NCBI GenBank assembly: GCA_001579985.1
Contig: LRSR01010770.1
Coordinates: forward strand, 1 to 25,895
Reading direction: 5' to 3'
DNA length: 25,895 nucleotides
DNA from: Hypsibius dujardini
Taxonomy: Eukaryota; Tardigrada; Eutardigrada; Parachela; Hypsibiidae
A program made the translations under genes and the position numbers. This document shows, one piece after another, positions 1 through 9,020 of the stretch; position 1 is the first letter of the stretch; every line of letters begins with the position of its first letter. The notes beneath the pieces are model-generated. The model was not told the DNA's origin. It saw nothing but the letters and a program-made list of their open reading frames with translations, and did not search any database.

Positions 1-193
1 AGTTTAGGCTTCTTTGTTGTGGTCTTCTTGCTGGCGAGTATGACACACTGTGTGTACAAAGACAACTTGACAATTACAGGGAAACTGCTATATGAATCCT
101 GTTATTAAATATGAGCGTATTACGCAGCTTACACGCAAGTGATCCAAAATGGATCAACCCCGTCCTCAAAGAGTTAACACTGAAATTGACATA
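1..193. other. Spacer at window edge, no gene seen
   Basis: I see no exon with sensible splice sites and no repeat shared with the rest of the window here. The sequence is AT-rich. It could be intron of the EGF-like gene whose exon lies at 1248-1401 on the minus strand. Confidence 0.4.
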
Positions 194-1233
194 TTTTCTC
201 CATTTCCAAGCTGTTCAAACTTACTCTGAAAAAACGTCAAAGTCAGAAATAAAAATGGTGTCATAAATGGTACTCCGTTTGATCATCGATATACAGAAGG
301 GTTATCCAGCCAAGTTGAGCCGATTTTATAGCTGTCTTTCTTTGATTGATTCACAGTGATTTTGATTGATCCACACATTGTTTTGTTTCCGCGAATTTCT
401 TTACATTCAAACGCCATCCGTTGTGTGTTCCCTTGATGTATTTTCTTTTCAAGCCTTTATTACCAAACATATGCTTCCTGTGCATTAGAAAGTGATTTTT
501 GCTGTTTTATTCCAACATTATCAGCATGAGGTCGAGCATGGACCTGCCGCTCCTCGAAAAAAGAGCTCTGCAGAAGTGCTGTTGCGCCTTGTGGTTCGTT
601 CTGATAGTTCCTGATGCAAAAACCTTTATTTCTTTCTTTTTACGTATACCAGACTTGGTCTTCTTGTATCCGTGAAAGAGTAATGTACCTAAATTTCATT
701 CGTAGGTGAACTACTTGCTTTTCAGTCCACATGCATTAAAGATGGCGGCCTCGTTGTTTTTGACTTCCACCCCGTAATCATACCAGCATATTTTTTTCAC
801 TAACCACAAAATTTATTCGTTATCACAAAGCTATTTGCCATTCGTCAAGAAATTTTGAAGTCAAACGGGGGTATCTTGGTTCTACTAAAAAATGGTCCGT
901 TTTGATTTTCTGAAAACATGCCCACTGTGATCTCAAAATCAATTAATTTTTTATTTCCCATCACGGATAAACAACTTTTGCATTTAAAGAATGTCTTATC
1001 AATGGTTTTATCGATCTCAGGTTGCGGATGACTGCTGCAATTTCAGCTGAACGCACGATTTCTAAAAACTCGTACCGGCTCAACTTGGCTGGATAACCCT
1101 TCTGTACTTCAGGGAATAAAAAGGGTCATAAGCTGCTTTATCACGCATTATGGAACGGTGTTAAAGACACTAAATGTAACTGTATCAACGTTATCAACTG
1201 TAACCGTATTTGAGATAGTATTCTTTGGGAGGG
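194..1233 (+). repeat. Dispersed repeat family B, copy 1, split by a transposon
   Basis: Bases about 194-293 and 1105-1233 together match three other copies in this window (4860-5024, 24061-24280, and 13063-13265 reversed). Shared landmarks in order are a TTTTCTCCATTTCC-like left end, TTCAAACTTACTCTG, GGTGTCATAAATGGTACTCC, ACTTCAGGGA, AAAGACACTAAATGTAAC and a right end near TTTGGGAGGG. The 811 bp between the two halves are absent from the other copies. No coding capacity is seen and the class of this repeat is unknown. The right end sits about 14 bases from the splice donor of the EGF-like exon on the opposite strand. Confidence 0.8.
292..1106. mobile_element. 811-bp non-autonomous TA-target DNA transposon (Tc1/mariner-like)
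   Basis: The element body is 294-1104. A perfect 29-bp terminal inverted repeat is seen at 294-322 and 1076-1104, beginning CAGAAGGGTTATCCAGCCAA. It is flanked on both sides by TA (292-293 and 1105-1106), the target duplication expected for Tc1/mariner-type elements. The interior holds no open frame large enough for a transposase, so it would have to be mobilised in trans. It lies inside dispersed repeat B. Copies at 4860 and 24061 keep the uninterrupted target (CATATTTACTTCA), so the insertion is directly visible. Superfamily assignment rests only on the TA duplication and could be wrong. Confidence 0.8.
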
Positions 1234-1247
1234 TAGGAAAACTTTAC

Positions 1248-1401
1248 CATCGTCCACTGCGGATCAACCGATGCATTATTACCAGGTTCACGCATGCTCA
1301 CTTCACAGTATCGTCCTTCCCACGACGGGGGGCAAATACAGAAGAAATCATTCCCGACACGGACGCAGTTTCCGTCATTCCGGCAATAATCGTTCCCATA
1401 C
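1248..1401 (-). CDS. EGF-like domain exon (partial gene)
   Basis: Read on the minus strand, this 154-nt exon starts after a TTTATCAG acceptor and ends at an ATG|GTAAAGT donor. It encodes an EGF-like module: CRNDGNC, then FFCICPP, then EGRYCEV, giving five of the six cysteines, with the first presumably in the preceding exon. The tail EVSMREPG closely matches EVSVIEPG of the copy at 2355-2759. It likely belongs to a secreted or extracellular EGF-like protein. No other exon of this gene could be fixed in the window; the donor side runs into dispersed repeat B. It may be an exon of a larger gene continuing past the left edge, or an orphaned fragment. Confidence 0.65.
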
Positions 1402-1676
1402 CTGATAAAGATGTTTTTAAGGAAAAAAATTCACAGTTAAATTACATTTTTTATCTTAGGAGTTTGCACTCAATCTCAATTAATCTGATTAGTTTTAAGC
1501 GCGTCATGGTACTTCTATCAGAGAACGATTTTGTATTAAGATTCGTTAATATTATATTTTCAGGCGGATTCAAAATTGGCTTGGGTATTATTTGTCAATA
1601 GCACCTCAACGCAGTTTTCAGCGAAACCATGCGTGTAGTGCAACCTCTAATGAAATTCTCCGATACACTTACAAGG

Positions 1677-2088
1677 AATTTCCTCCACTCTCCCAGTCGA
1701 TTGATTTATTTCTGTTTGTCATTATTAATGCGTTTTCATCAGATATTACGATTTTTTCGAGCAAATCGGCCAGAACCACATCCCCCATGAAAAAAAATGC
1801 CCTTTGGTGGTACATAGAGGCGCTTCTTATGTTACCGTATTACGCACTTATTGATCGTTCACTTTACTGAACTTGCATCGGTCATAAGAATCTTCAGCAA
1901 AAAAAGACACAGGACAATAAGTTTAACGATCACTTAGTGCGTAATACAATAACATAAGAAGTGCTCTCTATGTACCGCCAAAGGGCAATTTTATTTTTTT
2001 TAATGGCAGATGTGATTTATCTCATGAAAATGCATCGATAACACTAAACAGAAATAAATAAATTTGGCTAGGGGAGTGGAGTAAATCT
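1677..2088. repeat. Long imperfect palindrome (fold-back), about 190-bp arms
   Basis: The left arm (about 1677-1872) and right arm (about 1914-2088) are reverse complements with mismatches and small indels, around a spacer of about 40 bases. The best-matched inner parts are GCCCTTTGGTGGTACATAGA (1799-1818) against its complement near 1967-1986, and CTTCTTATGTTA near 1833 against TAACATAAGAAG near 1950. The outer parts share TTATTTCTGTTT and ATGCGTTTTCATCAGAT / ATGCATTTTCATGAGAT. It has no coding capacity and no clear target duplication. It could be a fold-back transposon or an inverted duplication. Confidence 0.75.
1990..1995 (-). promoter_or_regulatory. Possible polyadenylation signal AATAAA for the EGF-like copy
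   Basis: AATAAA on the minus strand about 360 bases past the stop of the EGF-like copy at 2355-2759. It lies inside the palindrome. AT-rich sequence makes chance matches common, so this is weak. Confidence 0.15.
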
Positions 2089-2354
2089 CTTGCTCGGCAA
2101 GGCAATCGAGAGTTGAATTCATGATGTTTCTGTTCGCACTGATGGGCTCCAGATTGCGCAATTTAACAGAACGAAACTTGAGTCAGGCTTTAATTTTTAT
2201 CGGAAATGTATGAAAGATGAATCAAGCTGCCATTTTTTTGTTAAGCGGAATTTGAATCAAGTTAATACTTTTGCCATTATTATTGCTATCATGACAACCT
2301 ATCAACAGGATTTGGAGTTCAAGTACTTGCACTTGTAGGAAGGCGAGTTATCTC
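2089..2354. other. Spacer between palindrome and EGF-like copy
   Basis: No exon or repeat recognised. It would be the 3' flank of the minus-strand EGF-like copy. No poly(A) tract follows the stop, so an origin by reverse transcription is not directly supported. Confidence 0.4.
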
Positions 2355-2759
2355 CTAGTCCTCGCAGTTTTTTTGCTTTCCTCCAAAACGGCAGGCACAA
2401 AAGTACGCGTCAGCATGATACGCCAGTTGAACACAAGTCCCCTGGTTCCGACATGGGTTCGCGGCCCTGGCACAAACCTTGAGAAAAGTCTGCCGGGTCC
2501 AGGTCGTGTCGATTGATGTTCCCGGCTCTATTACACTGACTTCGCAATAGCGCCCCTCCCTTGTGGATGGACATTGACAGAAAAAATCGCCGCCCAAATC
2601 AACGCATCGCCCTCGGTTCCGAGACGGCCTGGAGGAGCCCGCCTGGCAGAAGGTTTTCATTTTGGGAATGGAGGTAACAGCATTAGCGTTGCTGCCAGGG
2701 GTACCAACTGCAAGGCAAGCTCAGTAATATCCCACCAGAAACAGGAAAAATTGCAGCAT
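2355..2759 (-). pseudogene. Intronless two-module EGF-like gene with in-frame stop in the signal peptide
   Basis: From the minus-strand ATG at 2757-2759 (A at -3) the frame reads a hydrophobic leader, MLQFFLFLVGYY, then TGA at 2721-2723, then continues in the same frame as ACLAVGTPGSNA and two EGF-like modules to the stop at 2355. If the TGA were a sense codon the product would be a secreted protein of 134 residues. Module 1 (residues 38-73) has Ser46 (TCT, 2622-2624) where the paralogous exon at 1248-1401 has its second cysteine. Module 2 (about 95-133) keeps six cysteines and ends two residues after the last. No intron interrupts the point where the paralog has a donor. Stop plus lost cysteine point to decay. 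Alternatives are a sequencing error, an allele, or a spliced form that starts at the TTGCCTTGCAG acceptor (exon 2355-2707) with an unseen first exon. Confidence 0.6.
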
Positions 2760-3137
2760 TCTGCTAGAGAAAGGTGACAGATCCGTGTGTATACAGTTTT
2801 GATCAGGAAAATTTGCAAATAATTTTGCTACGCAAAAAGTTAAAAGCAACAAAGAATACTTCTGTACTTGAGCTGTTGAACTGTGTACCACTCAAATAAT
2901 TGCATATCAGCGGGCAGGTTTTTTTGCAGAAACGAAGAAATGTTTGCAAGCCGGATATGTGGATTGGGGGGAGGTGAAGAGCCTATTATTTAAAAGGCTC
3001 TTTCTTCAAGAGCCGTGATACAAAAGGCCTTTCACTACTCGAAGAAAAGTATTCCTCGAAATGTAAATTTGCGTCATTAGTATAGAATGCAATCATTCAG
3101 AGAATATTTTTTTGCTGAAGCTTTTCTGAACGAATAA
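2760..3137. other. AT-rich spacer
   Basis: No supported gene. It contains a small hairpin, AAAGGCTCTT with AAGAGCC, near 2992-3015. It would be the upstream flank of the minus-strand EGF-like copy. Confidence 0.4.
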
Positions 3138-3794
3138 GTTTTGTTTGGCCGGTTATAATTTGTTCCATTAGACCTGCTACAGTGATGAATATAAAAATTA
3201 ACTTCGCCCTTCAAGTAGGCAAAAAAATTGGTGATATTTTAAAGTTGGAAAAACAAAGGGACATTCCGTTTCCCTTCATCTTCATTGTGAAAATAGTATT
3301 TTTTAGAACTGACTTTATGATTTTTATTGTGCCATTTTTTTATTTCAAATACATTTTCGGGTCGATTGGCATTACCCCAATATTTTTCGGAGATCAGGGG
3401 GCAGAGCTCTAGCTATCTTTCAAAAAGAACTAATAATTCCGGCGAAGCTGTCTAGTTTGGTCTGTAGCTCAACACACTGACCTTAAACTTTTGTTTGGCT
3501 GATGCCAATTGACTCCAAACTAAATTTGGAACGAGTTGGGAACAAAAACATTATATTTAATGTAGTTCTAAGAATCACTATTTTAATCATGATAATGAAT
3601 GAAATGGAATCGTCCTGTGTTTTTTTCAACTTTAAAATATCACCAAAAACACTTTCACGACTTTTCCGGCAAATAAATTATCTCCATCACTACAGTAGAT
3701 GGAAATAAAAAAAACTATTGTAAAGTGATTCTGCATTTGGCATTTGAAAAAGGCCCTGAGTTTGGCCAGTCCTTTTTAGGCCAAACAAGTTGTG
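3138..3794. repeat. Second long imperfect palindrome (fold-back), about 260-300-bp arms
   Basis: The left arm (about 3138-3400) pairs with the right arm (about 3485-3794). The core is a perfect 20-bp match: TTGGTGATATTTTAAAGTTG at 3228-3247 and its complement at 3627-3646. Further matched blocks are TTAGAACT (3303) with AGTTCTAA, TCGATTGGCATTA with CCAATTGACTCC, and outer ends TTTTGTTTGGCC (3139-3150) with GGCCAAACAAG (3779-3789). Divergent arms suggest an old fold-back element. The frames open in this region have no family resemblance and are best explained by low complexity. Confidence 0.7.
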
Positions 3795-4859
3795 TTAATA
3801 TCCAGGTTCAGGAAGAATAAATCCAACGGGCTTGTCGTGCTTACAATTCCATGCAGTGCATGCATTTTGAACTTACAAGTGATTGCTGACGTATTCCCCG
3901 GGCGTCACGGGTCGCGACATGCATTCAACCTCTTTTCAGACTAGCCGTACGATAATAGATAACAGGTTATTTTGTGGGCGGAAGCTGCTATAAGCTTAAA
4001 AGGATGGTTTTCGAAAGCATCACGTTAATTACCGCCTTTTCGGTAACACGGGGTAATCTAATCCAGTGATTACTGAATAAAATGATCACGTTTTCGCTTG
4101 TGGGTGGATCACAATGCAATTTATACGGCTTTTAGGAAAACAAGCACATAAGAATATTGCACGTTTACGTGCGACCCCTCCCGGAGCCAAGCGTGAGGTC
4201 TCGACCTTTAATCGGGGGCATCGAAACTAAATAACAATTTTCCCAACTTGATTCATCCCGAGAACATTGTCCATCATACACACAGCTACTCGGGCAAAAC
4301 AATTACCGTAATTTGAACTTGAATGGAAATCCGTTATGGTTCTCCAAATGGTGCCACAGTATATTACAATTTGGCTGTCCTTTTCTCCATATCAAAGTGA
4401 ATCCACAATCGCATAACAATATGATTTGGCATCATTTGAAACGACCACTCGGCTCCAAGAGTTTGATTTGACGAACGAGTTTGGACAAATTATCAGCCGA
4501 AAATATCACGAAATTGCGATCAGTAAATTTCAGAAATTTGCTAATCGCATTTGGCTGAGCGGTAAGGCAGTCGATTTGGCAACGATCAAAAAAAGGCAAC
4601 AGGCCAATCAGAACTCTCTCTTTTCGGCCCATGTTCACTCGGCCACTGACACCTTTTTTGATACCTTTTTTGGCGGATTTTTTTACACATCTTATTGACG
4701 ACCGCACTGTCGCTAATAATTGAAAAAATGAAATTTACAGTAAGGAAGATACTTTTATAACAACACGACTGACTGATGGTAAATCGGCACTGTACTTGTC
4801 CTTTATCACCAATACAAGTATTATTAAACTTTGTGCTTAATAAAATATTGCAATCGACA
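3795..4859. other. Intergenic stretch, no supported gene
   Basis: Both strands are open for about 90 codons near 4430-4700 (frames of 90 and 91 residues, opposite strands), but the translations have no recognisable domain, no plausible splice neighbours and mirror each other's composition. A short near-palindrome is centred at 4532. I see no tRNA or other RNA gene. Confidence 0.4.
4516..4548. repeat. Short near-perfect hairpin
   Basis: GCGATCAGTAAATTTC (4516-4531) pairs with GAAATTTGCTAATCGC (4533-4548) with two mismatches and a one-base loop. Its function is unknown; it may be the centre of a further degenerate fold-back. Confidence 0.5.
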
Positions 4860-5024
4860 AGTTTTTCTCCGTTTCTAGACTTTTCAAAGCTACTCTGGAA
4901 AAACTTTTCAATCTCAATAAAACTGGTGTCAGAAATGGTACTCCGTTTGGTCACATATTTACTTCAGAGACCAAAAGGCCATTATTGATTGTAACCATAT
5001 TTCGGATAGTGTTTTTCGGGAGGG
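4860..5024 (+). repeat. Dispersed repeat family B, copy 2 (internally deleted)
   Basis: It carries the same landmarks as copy 1: TTTTTCTCCGTTTC, ACTCTGGAAAAAC, GGTGTCAGAAATGGTACTCC, TATTTACTTCAGA, and the right end GATAGTGTTTTTCGGGAGGG. It lacks roughly 60-70 bases present in copies 3 and 4 between ACTTCAGAGACC and the GTAACC block. It shows the empty target of the transposon found in copy 1. Confidence 0.85.
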
Positions 5025-5374
5025 ACTCCTTGGGACATTCAAAATTAAATTCTTTGAATTACCCTCGGAGAATGACGACCTACAACGCAAATTCGCTAAA
5101 CAAAATTGCGCTGACGTGTTATCACGTGGCGCGTTGCCGTTCTATGGTGGATTCTCATTGATCTCAATTCGCAAATGGTCCTGAAGCTTATTCATTGTGC
5201 TGCTAAATTTAATCATTTTGAAAGGTGTATGTCCGTAATCTTTTCGCATATGTCAAAGAGCGTTCATCGATATATTGATTGGCTGAAAACAAACCATCGA
5301 TAAAATATTATTTACTTCAAAAAGTCTCCTCAAAATTCATTTTCTTTCCTGCTTCATATCACGGTGCTAAAACC
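5025..5374. other. Upstream region of the GPCR gene
   Basis: No other gene seen. The promoter and 5' untranslated sequence of the receptor gene would lie here, but no clear TATA box or initiator can be singled out. The reading frame is open upstream of the chosen ATG, but without an earlier in-frame ATG. Confidence 0.35.
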
Positions 5375-6977
5375 ATGACGAGTAATGCCAGCTACCACGC
5401 ATTCGTTCCTGCTATGGCCATCAATAATGCCGCAAACGACTCGTTTCCGCAATTAAGCAAGCGAAAGCAAACCGAACTCACGGCTTGGATGACGGTGACC
5501 CTTTGCGTGAGTTTCACGGGGGCCTGCTTCAACGTCCTCGCCCTGTACGCAGCAGTCCCCAAGAAAGGCGTCAAATTAGGACTCGCAATACTACTCTACC
5601 ACTTCCTGTCCATCAACCTGTTCATGTGTCTGATCGCCGTGCCGAGCAGCGTCTTCATCACCATCGCCAAACAACACGGCCAGCGCATTCCGCCTGACAC
5701 GTGCCTGTACTTCCTGGCACTCTACAGCACTGTGGCCAACGTGGTCAAGTGGTCCGACGCGGGTCTCGCCTTGAACCGCTGCATCGCATTGTATTACCCG
5801 CATAGCTATAAGGCCTGGACGACGCGTACCGCCACTTTGGGTGTGATCCTTTGTGCCTGGATTCCCAGTGCCGTGTCACAAGTCCCGTTGAGTTTCGGCG
5901 TGGGCGGGACCGTCAAGCTGCAATCGATGGGCCAGTGTGCGTCCGTTCCGAGTGGTCGGCTAGGAGTTTTCCTCCAAGTTAGTACAGGAACGATAAAAAT
6001 TTAAATTTATAAACTAGTATTTTAGTTGGTTAAATAACTGAATTAAGTTGTATTACTGAGCAAAATTTTCAGATCGATTATATTCCGAATTTGCCAAAAA
6101 TTCTAGCTTCCCCACTTAAACTTTATTGACCAAACCTGTTTCTTGTCTTTGGCGAATTAAAGATATAACTTAACAATTAGTCATTAAAGTTTCGGTATAT
6201 TTAAAAAAAATGAAATCTTTCTAGTTTAGTCGTTTAAGTGGCTAAACTTTAATCAAAATTAGTTGAATACTTCTGGTTTCTCAGCTCAGCCTTAAGCGAC
6301 CGGAAAATTTAGGATAGTTCTGGAAAAATAAAATAAAAACATGTAAAAAACATAAAATAAAACAAAAAATTAGTCATTAAATCTTTTAGCTTAGTCTTAT
6401 TTTAGTTATTTTGATTTCATTGAAGTTTCAAATGCATGCAGGTTGGTTTGGGTACGGGATTGCCGTTGGCCTTGACTGGGACAGGGTGTCTCCTGATGGT
6501 CATAAAAATCTTTATGATGGGCCAGTCGAAAGGTCACGTAGTCGCTCCATTGAATAGAAACGAAAGACAGAAGGTCACGCGACTGCAACACCATGTAAAA
6601 ATGGCAAAAGTCTTGCTACTGAACTTTCTCTGGACGGCTGTGCAGACCATCCCGTGGGCCGTGGTTTCTGGCAGTTATCCCACCTTTTTCACTGATAATC
6701 CAGTTTCGGCGCTGTGGTTTCGCGCTGTCTTCATCAGTCAACACGGACTAACTCCGGTAAGTGACAAATCTCCTAGAAACGAAGGAAAATGGATCGACCA
6801 TACGGGATACCATTTCAGTGTATCCTGTTGCTGGGAAAGCAAGATTTCCGTGCGCGGATTGCACACCTTGTTAGTCGCGGTCGGCAAGATTCAGTCGCAG
6901 GCGGTGATAGACGTGGGTCTTCAATGCGCAACAGGCCTCAACAACAACCTGTCGTGCTACTGGAAAGCATTTCATAA
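5375..6977 (+). CDS. Class A (rhodopsin-like) G protein-coupled receptor, complete, 3 exons
   Basis: A seven-helix plasma-membrane receptor that would signal through G proteins; the ligand is unknown. Exons are 5375-5977, 6442-6756 and 6819-6977, all joined in phase 0 (donors GTTAGT and GTAAGT; acceptors TGCATGCAG and CATTTCAG), giving 358 residues. ATG 5375 has A at -3, with N-glycosylation motifs NAS and NDS following. Approximate helices: TM1 37-60, TM2 68-96, TM3 107-140, TM4 151-175, TM5 197-225, TM6 254-278, TM7 288-315. Cys110 and Cys188 fit the TM3-ECL2 disulphide. The DRY position reads NRC (134-136), and the NPxxY region is replaced by TPCILLL followed by GKQDFR, which starts helix 8. 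NR instead of DR is known in the Tre1/Moody-type insect receptors, but the subfamily here is not secure. Intron 1 is 464 nt; intron 2 is only 62 nt. The class A call is firm and the subfamily open. Confidence 0.88.
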
Positions 6978-8795
6978 CATCTCACCGTGTACGGATGTAC
7001 AGAAGTAAACCATTTCACGCGACCACTTTTTAATTTCTCCATTCATTTCCTCTGCGCTAATTTTTTTCAAATCTGAGAATTAAGTTCAATACGACGATTA
7101 AGAGTTGGAAAAAAGGAAAAACCAAAGCGCATCTGGGTGTTAGAGAAAAAATAGTGCAATCAATTATCGCTGGTGGGACAGTGTTTCAATGTCGTAACTT
7201 AGACTGTTGCCAAGAACGAGCTATTTCCCAAACCTGGCCACCAAGTTTGGCCAGGCGCCGCGTGCATTTTCAGGCGTTTCACATGTCATAGGAATATTAT
7301 GCTTGAACTTTCAAAAAGTCTGGTTTTTTGTGATTTTCAGCGGTTTTAACGTGAACGTCAGAGATCAAGAATGTATACAAACTTCGACCAGCCTCAATAT
7401 GTTTGTACACACATAATAAATTTATAATATGTACACACGCGCTGAGGATTTGCGACATGGTCGCGTGTACGATACTGTAAATGGTTTACCCCTCTACATA
7501 TGTTTATATATGCCCAAGTAATTTTGAAACTTTTCATCCGCAGGTCCGACGTAAATGCAGAGGATCGGATCCGGAGTCTGGATTACAGAAAGAAAGAGAT
7601 TTTAGAAAAGAAGAGCTTTTGCAAAATCATTGAACCTAACTTATGAGCGTACGCTTTTCTTACTGTATATAAGGGAATGTGGAGAATTTTTCACGCTAGT
7701 CGTTATTAACTAGCTTAGTTTTCCGTTTCACGTATACTGTAATTGTTACTTACTAAAGAGTACGATGGGCTTCTACAAAAAAATTGTCCTAAAAATTAAG
7801 GAATTGGGCATCTGTTAAAAAAAATGTACACGAAAGACACTGTCTTAATTTAGCTGGCCAAAATTGCTGCAGTAAACAGGCGATAACGTCCCGCGAAACT
7901 TGATTACACAACATGCTATAGCTAATCACAGACTTTTGCTCTTAGACTTCTGGATTAGAATGACTAATTGCATCGCGTTGAAACCTATTTTTAAGATTTA
8001 CTTCATTGACATGCGGCTTTGTCCCCTCTAGCAGGGGAGAAGTATGTTACCACTCATTCGACAGAGAATTTTCTCCTCTTTCGTTTATTATAACAGATCT
8101 GCATTTATTTGGGGTTTGTTTCAGTTTTTCCATCTTCTCCGGGAAGCTGTAAATCGATGTTTTGTCCCTGTAATCCGCACCAGTTATTGAAACTCGAACA
8201 AATCAAAGCTTCTAATCGTCTGTCACAGGTGCTCAAATGTAAACACACTTTGAAAATTCTTCGGCCAATCGATTACCTTAAACACAATTTTGTCGAATCC
8301 TTGCCAGAAAAAAGATCCACCACTTTTTCCAGACCCTCCTGAGAAAGAGGGGTTTTTTTATTTACCGTAATGGCTGAACCTCCCGCGTTATTTTCAAAAC
8401 TGATTTTTCAGAAAAACACCAAATACAACGCCCAAAATGCATTTTTCAGATCAATATAAGTCTAGTGATCACAGTATTACGTTTGAAGGTCCTCGCGGAT
8501 TAAGGAGAAGAATAGAATCAAGCGGTGGACGCGTTGAGACATTTTCAGGGAGGAGAACTTCCCTTACTCCATCTCCTTTGATTTTCAGTTTGATGAAACT
8601 TAAAACTTTTACCACTTTAGCTTGGATGTTTAAAGGGCTAACTTACACTTTGTTAAATCGCAAAAATTGAGAAAATCGTGGAAGAAATCGCACGTCTGAT
8701 TTAGGCACGAAAAGTATCGGGGATATCGCTCTTTTCTGGTCATCGGCGAGTTTGGCGTGTGGACACGCGATCGATTGTTAGATTGAAGAATTGTT
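6978..8795. other. Intergenic region after the GPCR, no supported gene
   Basis: Short open frames at 7207, 8109 and 8437 show no domain, splice context or codon pattern of a gene. A second possible receptor tail (7544-7653, after TTTCATCCGCAG) is open in phase 0 but is not needed, because the exon at 6819-6977 completes TM7. A TATATAAG motif near 7666 has no recognised gene downstream. A near-repeat TGTACACACATAATAAATTT / ATGTACACAC lies at 7404-7439. Confidence 0.4.
7415..7420 (+). promoter_or_regulatory. Possible polyadenylation signal AATAAA for the GPCR
   Basis: This is an AATAAA found about 440 bases beyond the GPCR stop codon. The position is plausible, but the context is AT-rich. Confidence 0.25.
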
Positions 8796-8801
8796 TTTAT
8801 T
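8796..8801 (-). promoter_or_regulatory. Possible polyadenylation signal for the minus-strand gene ending at 9021
   Basis: AATAAA on the minus strand, about 220 bases past the stop codon of the three-exon gene at 9021-12383. The spacing is sensible for a 3' untranslated region. Confidence 0.3.
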
Positions 8802-9020
8802 TTCGTATATGGCACTAAAATATCTAGCTTTTGGCATATTACGTTTCTGTTGCTTTTCGGCTTGAGAGTAGTGGAAGTCGGTAGAATTTGTCTCAAAAAT
8901 GAGTTTCCACCCGGTGAACCAGAACATGCTACTGCATAGCAAACAAAAACGCGTTGATTTGCTGTTTTGAGGCAGTGCGTGATATAACATGTAACTGCGG
9001 CTTCACAAAGGAAAATGATT

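Noticed and set aside
2721-2723. TGA read as selenocysteine in the EGF-like leader
   Set aside because: It falls in a signal peptide, and no selenocysteine insertion element was recognised; decay or sequence error is simpler.
4426-4954. Overlapping open frames on both strands (90-122 residues)
   Set aside because: Both strands are open at once, with no domain, and the longest frame runs into dispersed repeat copy 2.
5279-5374. GPCR start at the non-ATG codon 5279
   Set aside because: It is TTG; the first in-frame ATG with good context is 5375 and gives a normal receptor N terminus.
7544-7653. Alternative last exon for the GPCR after TTTCATCCGCAG
   Set aside because: It is open in phase 0 but lacks TM7 sequence; the exon at 6819-6977 completes TM7 and helix 8 with better fit.
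8325-8360. CCCTCCTGAGAAAGAGGGG followed by T run, like a bacterial terminator
   Set aside because: This is nuclear animal DNA with spliced genes, so a rho-independent terminator is not meaningful here.
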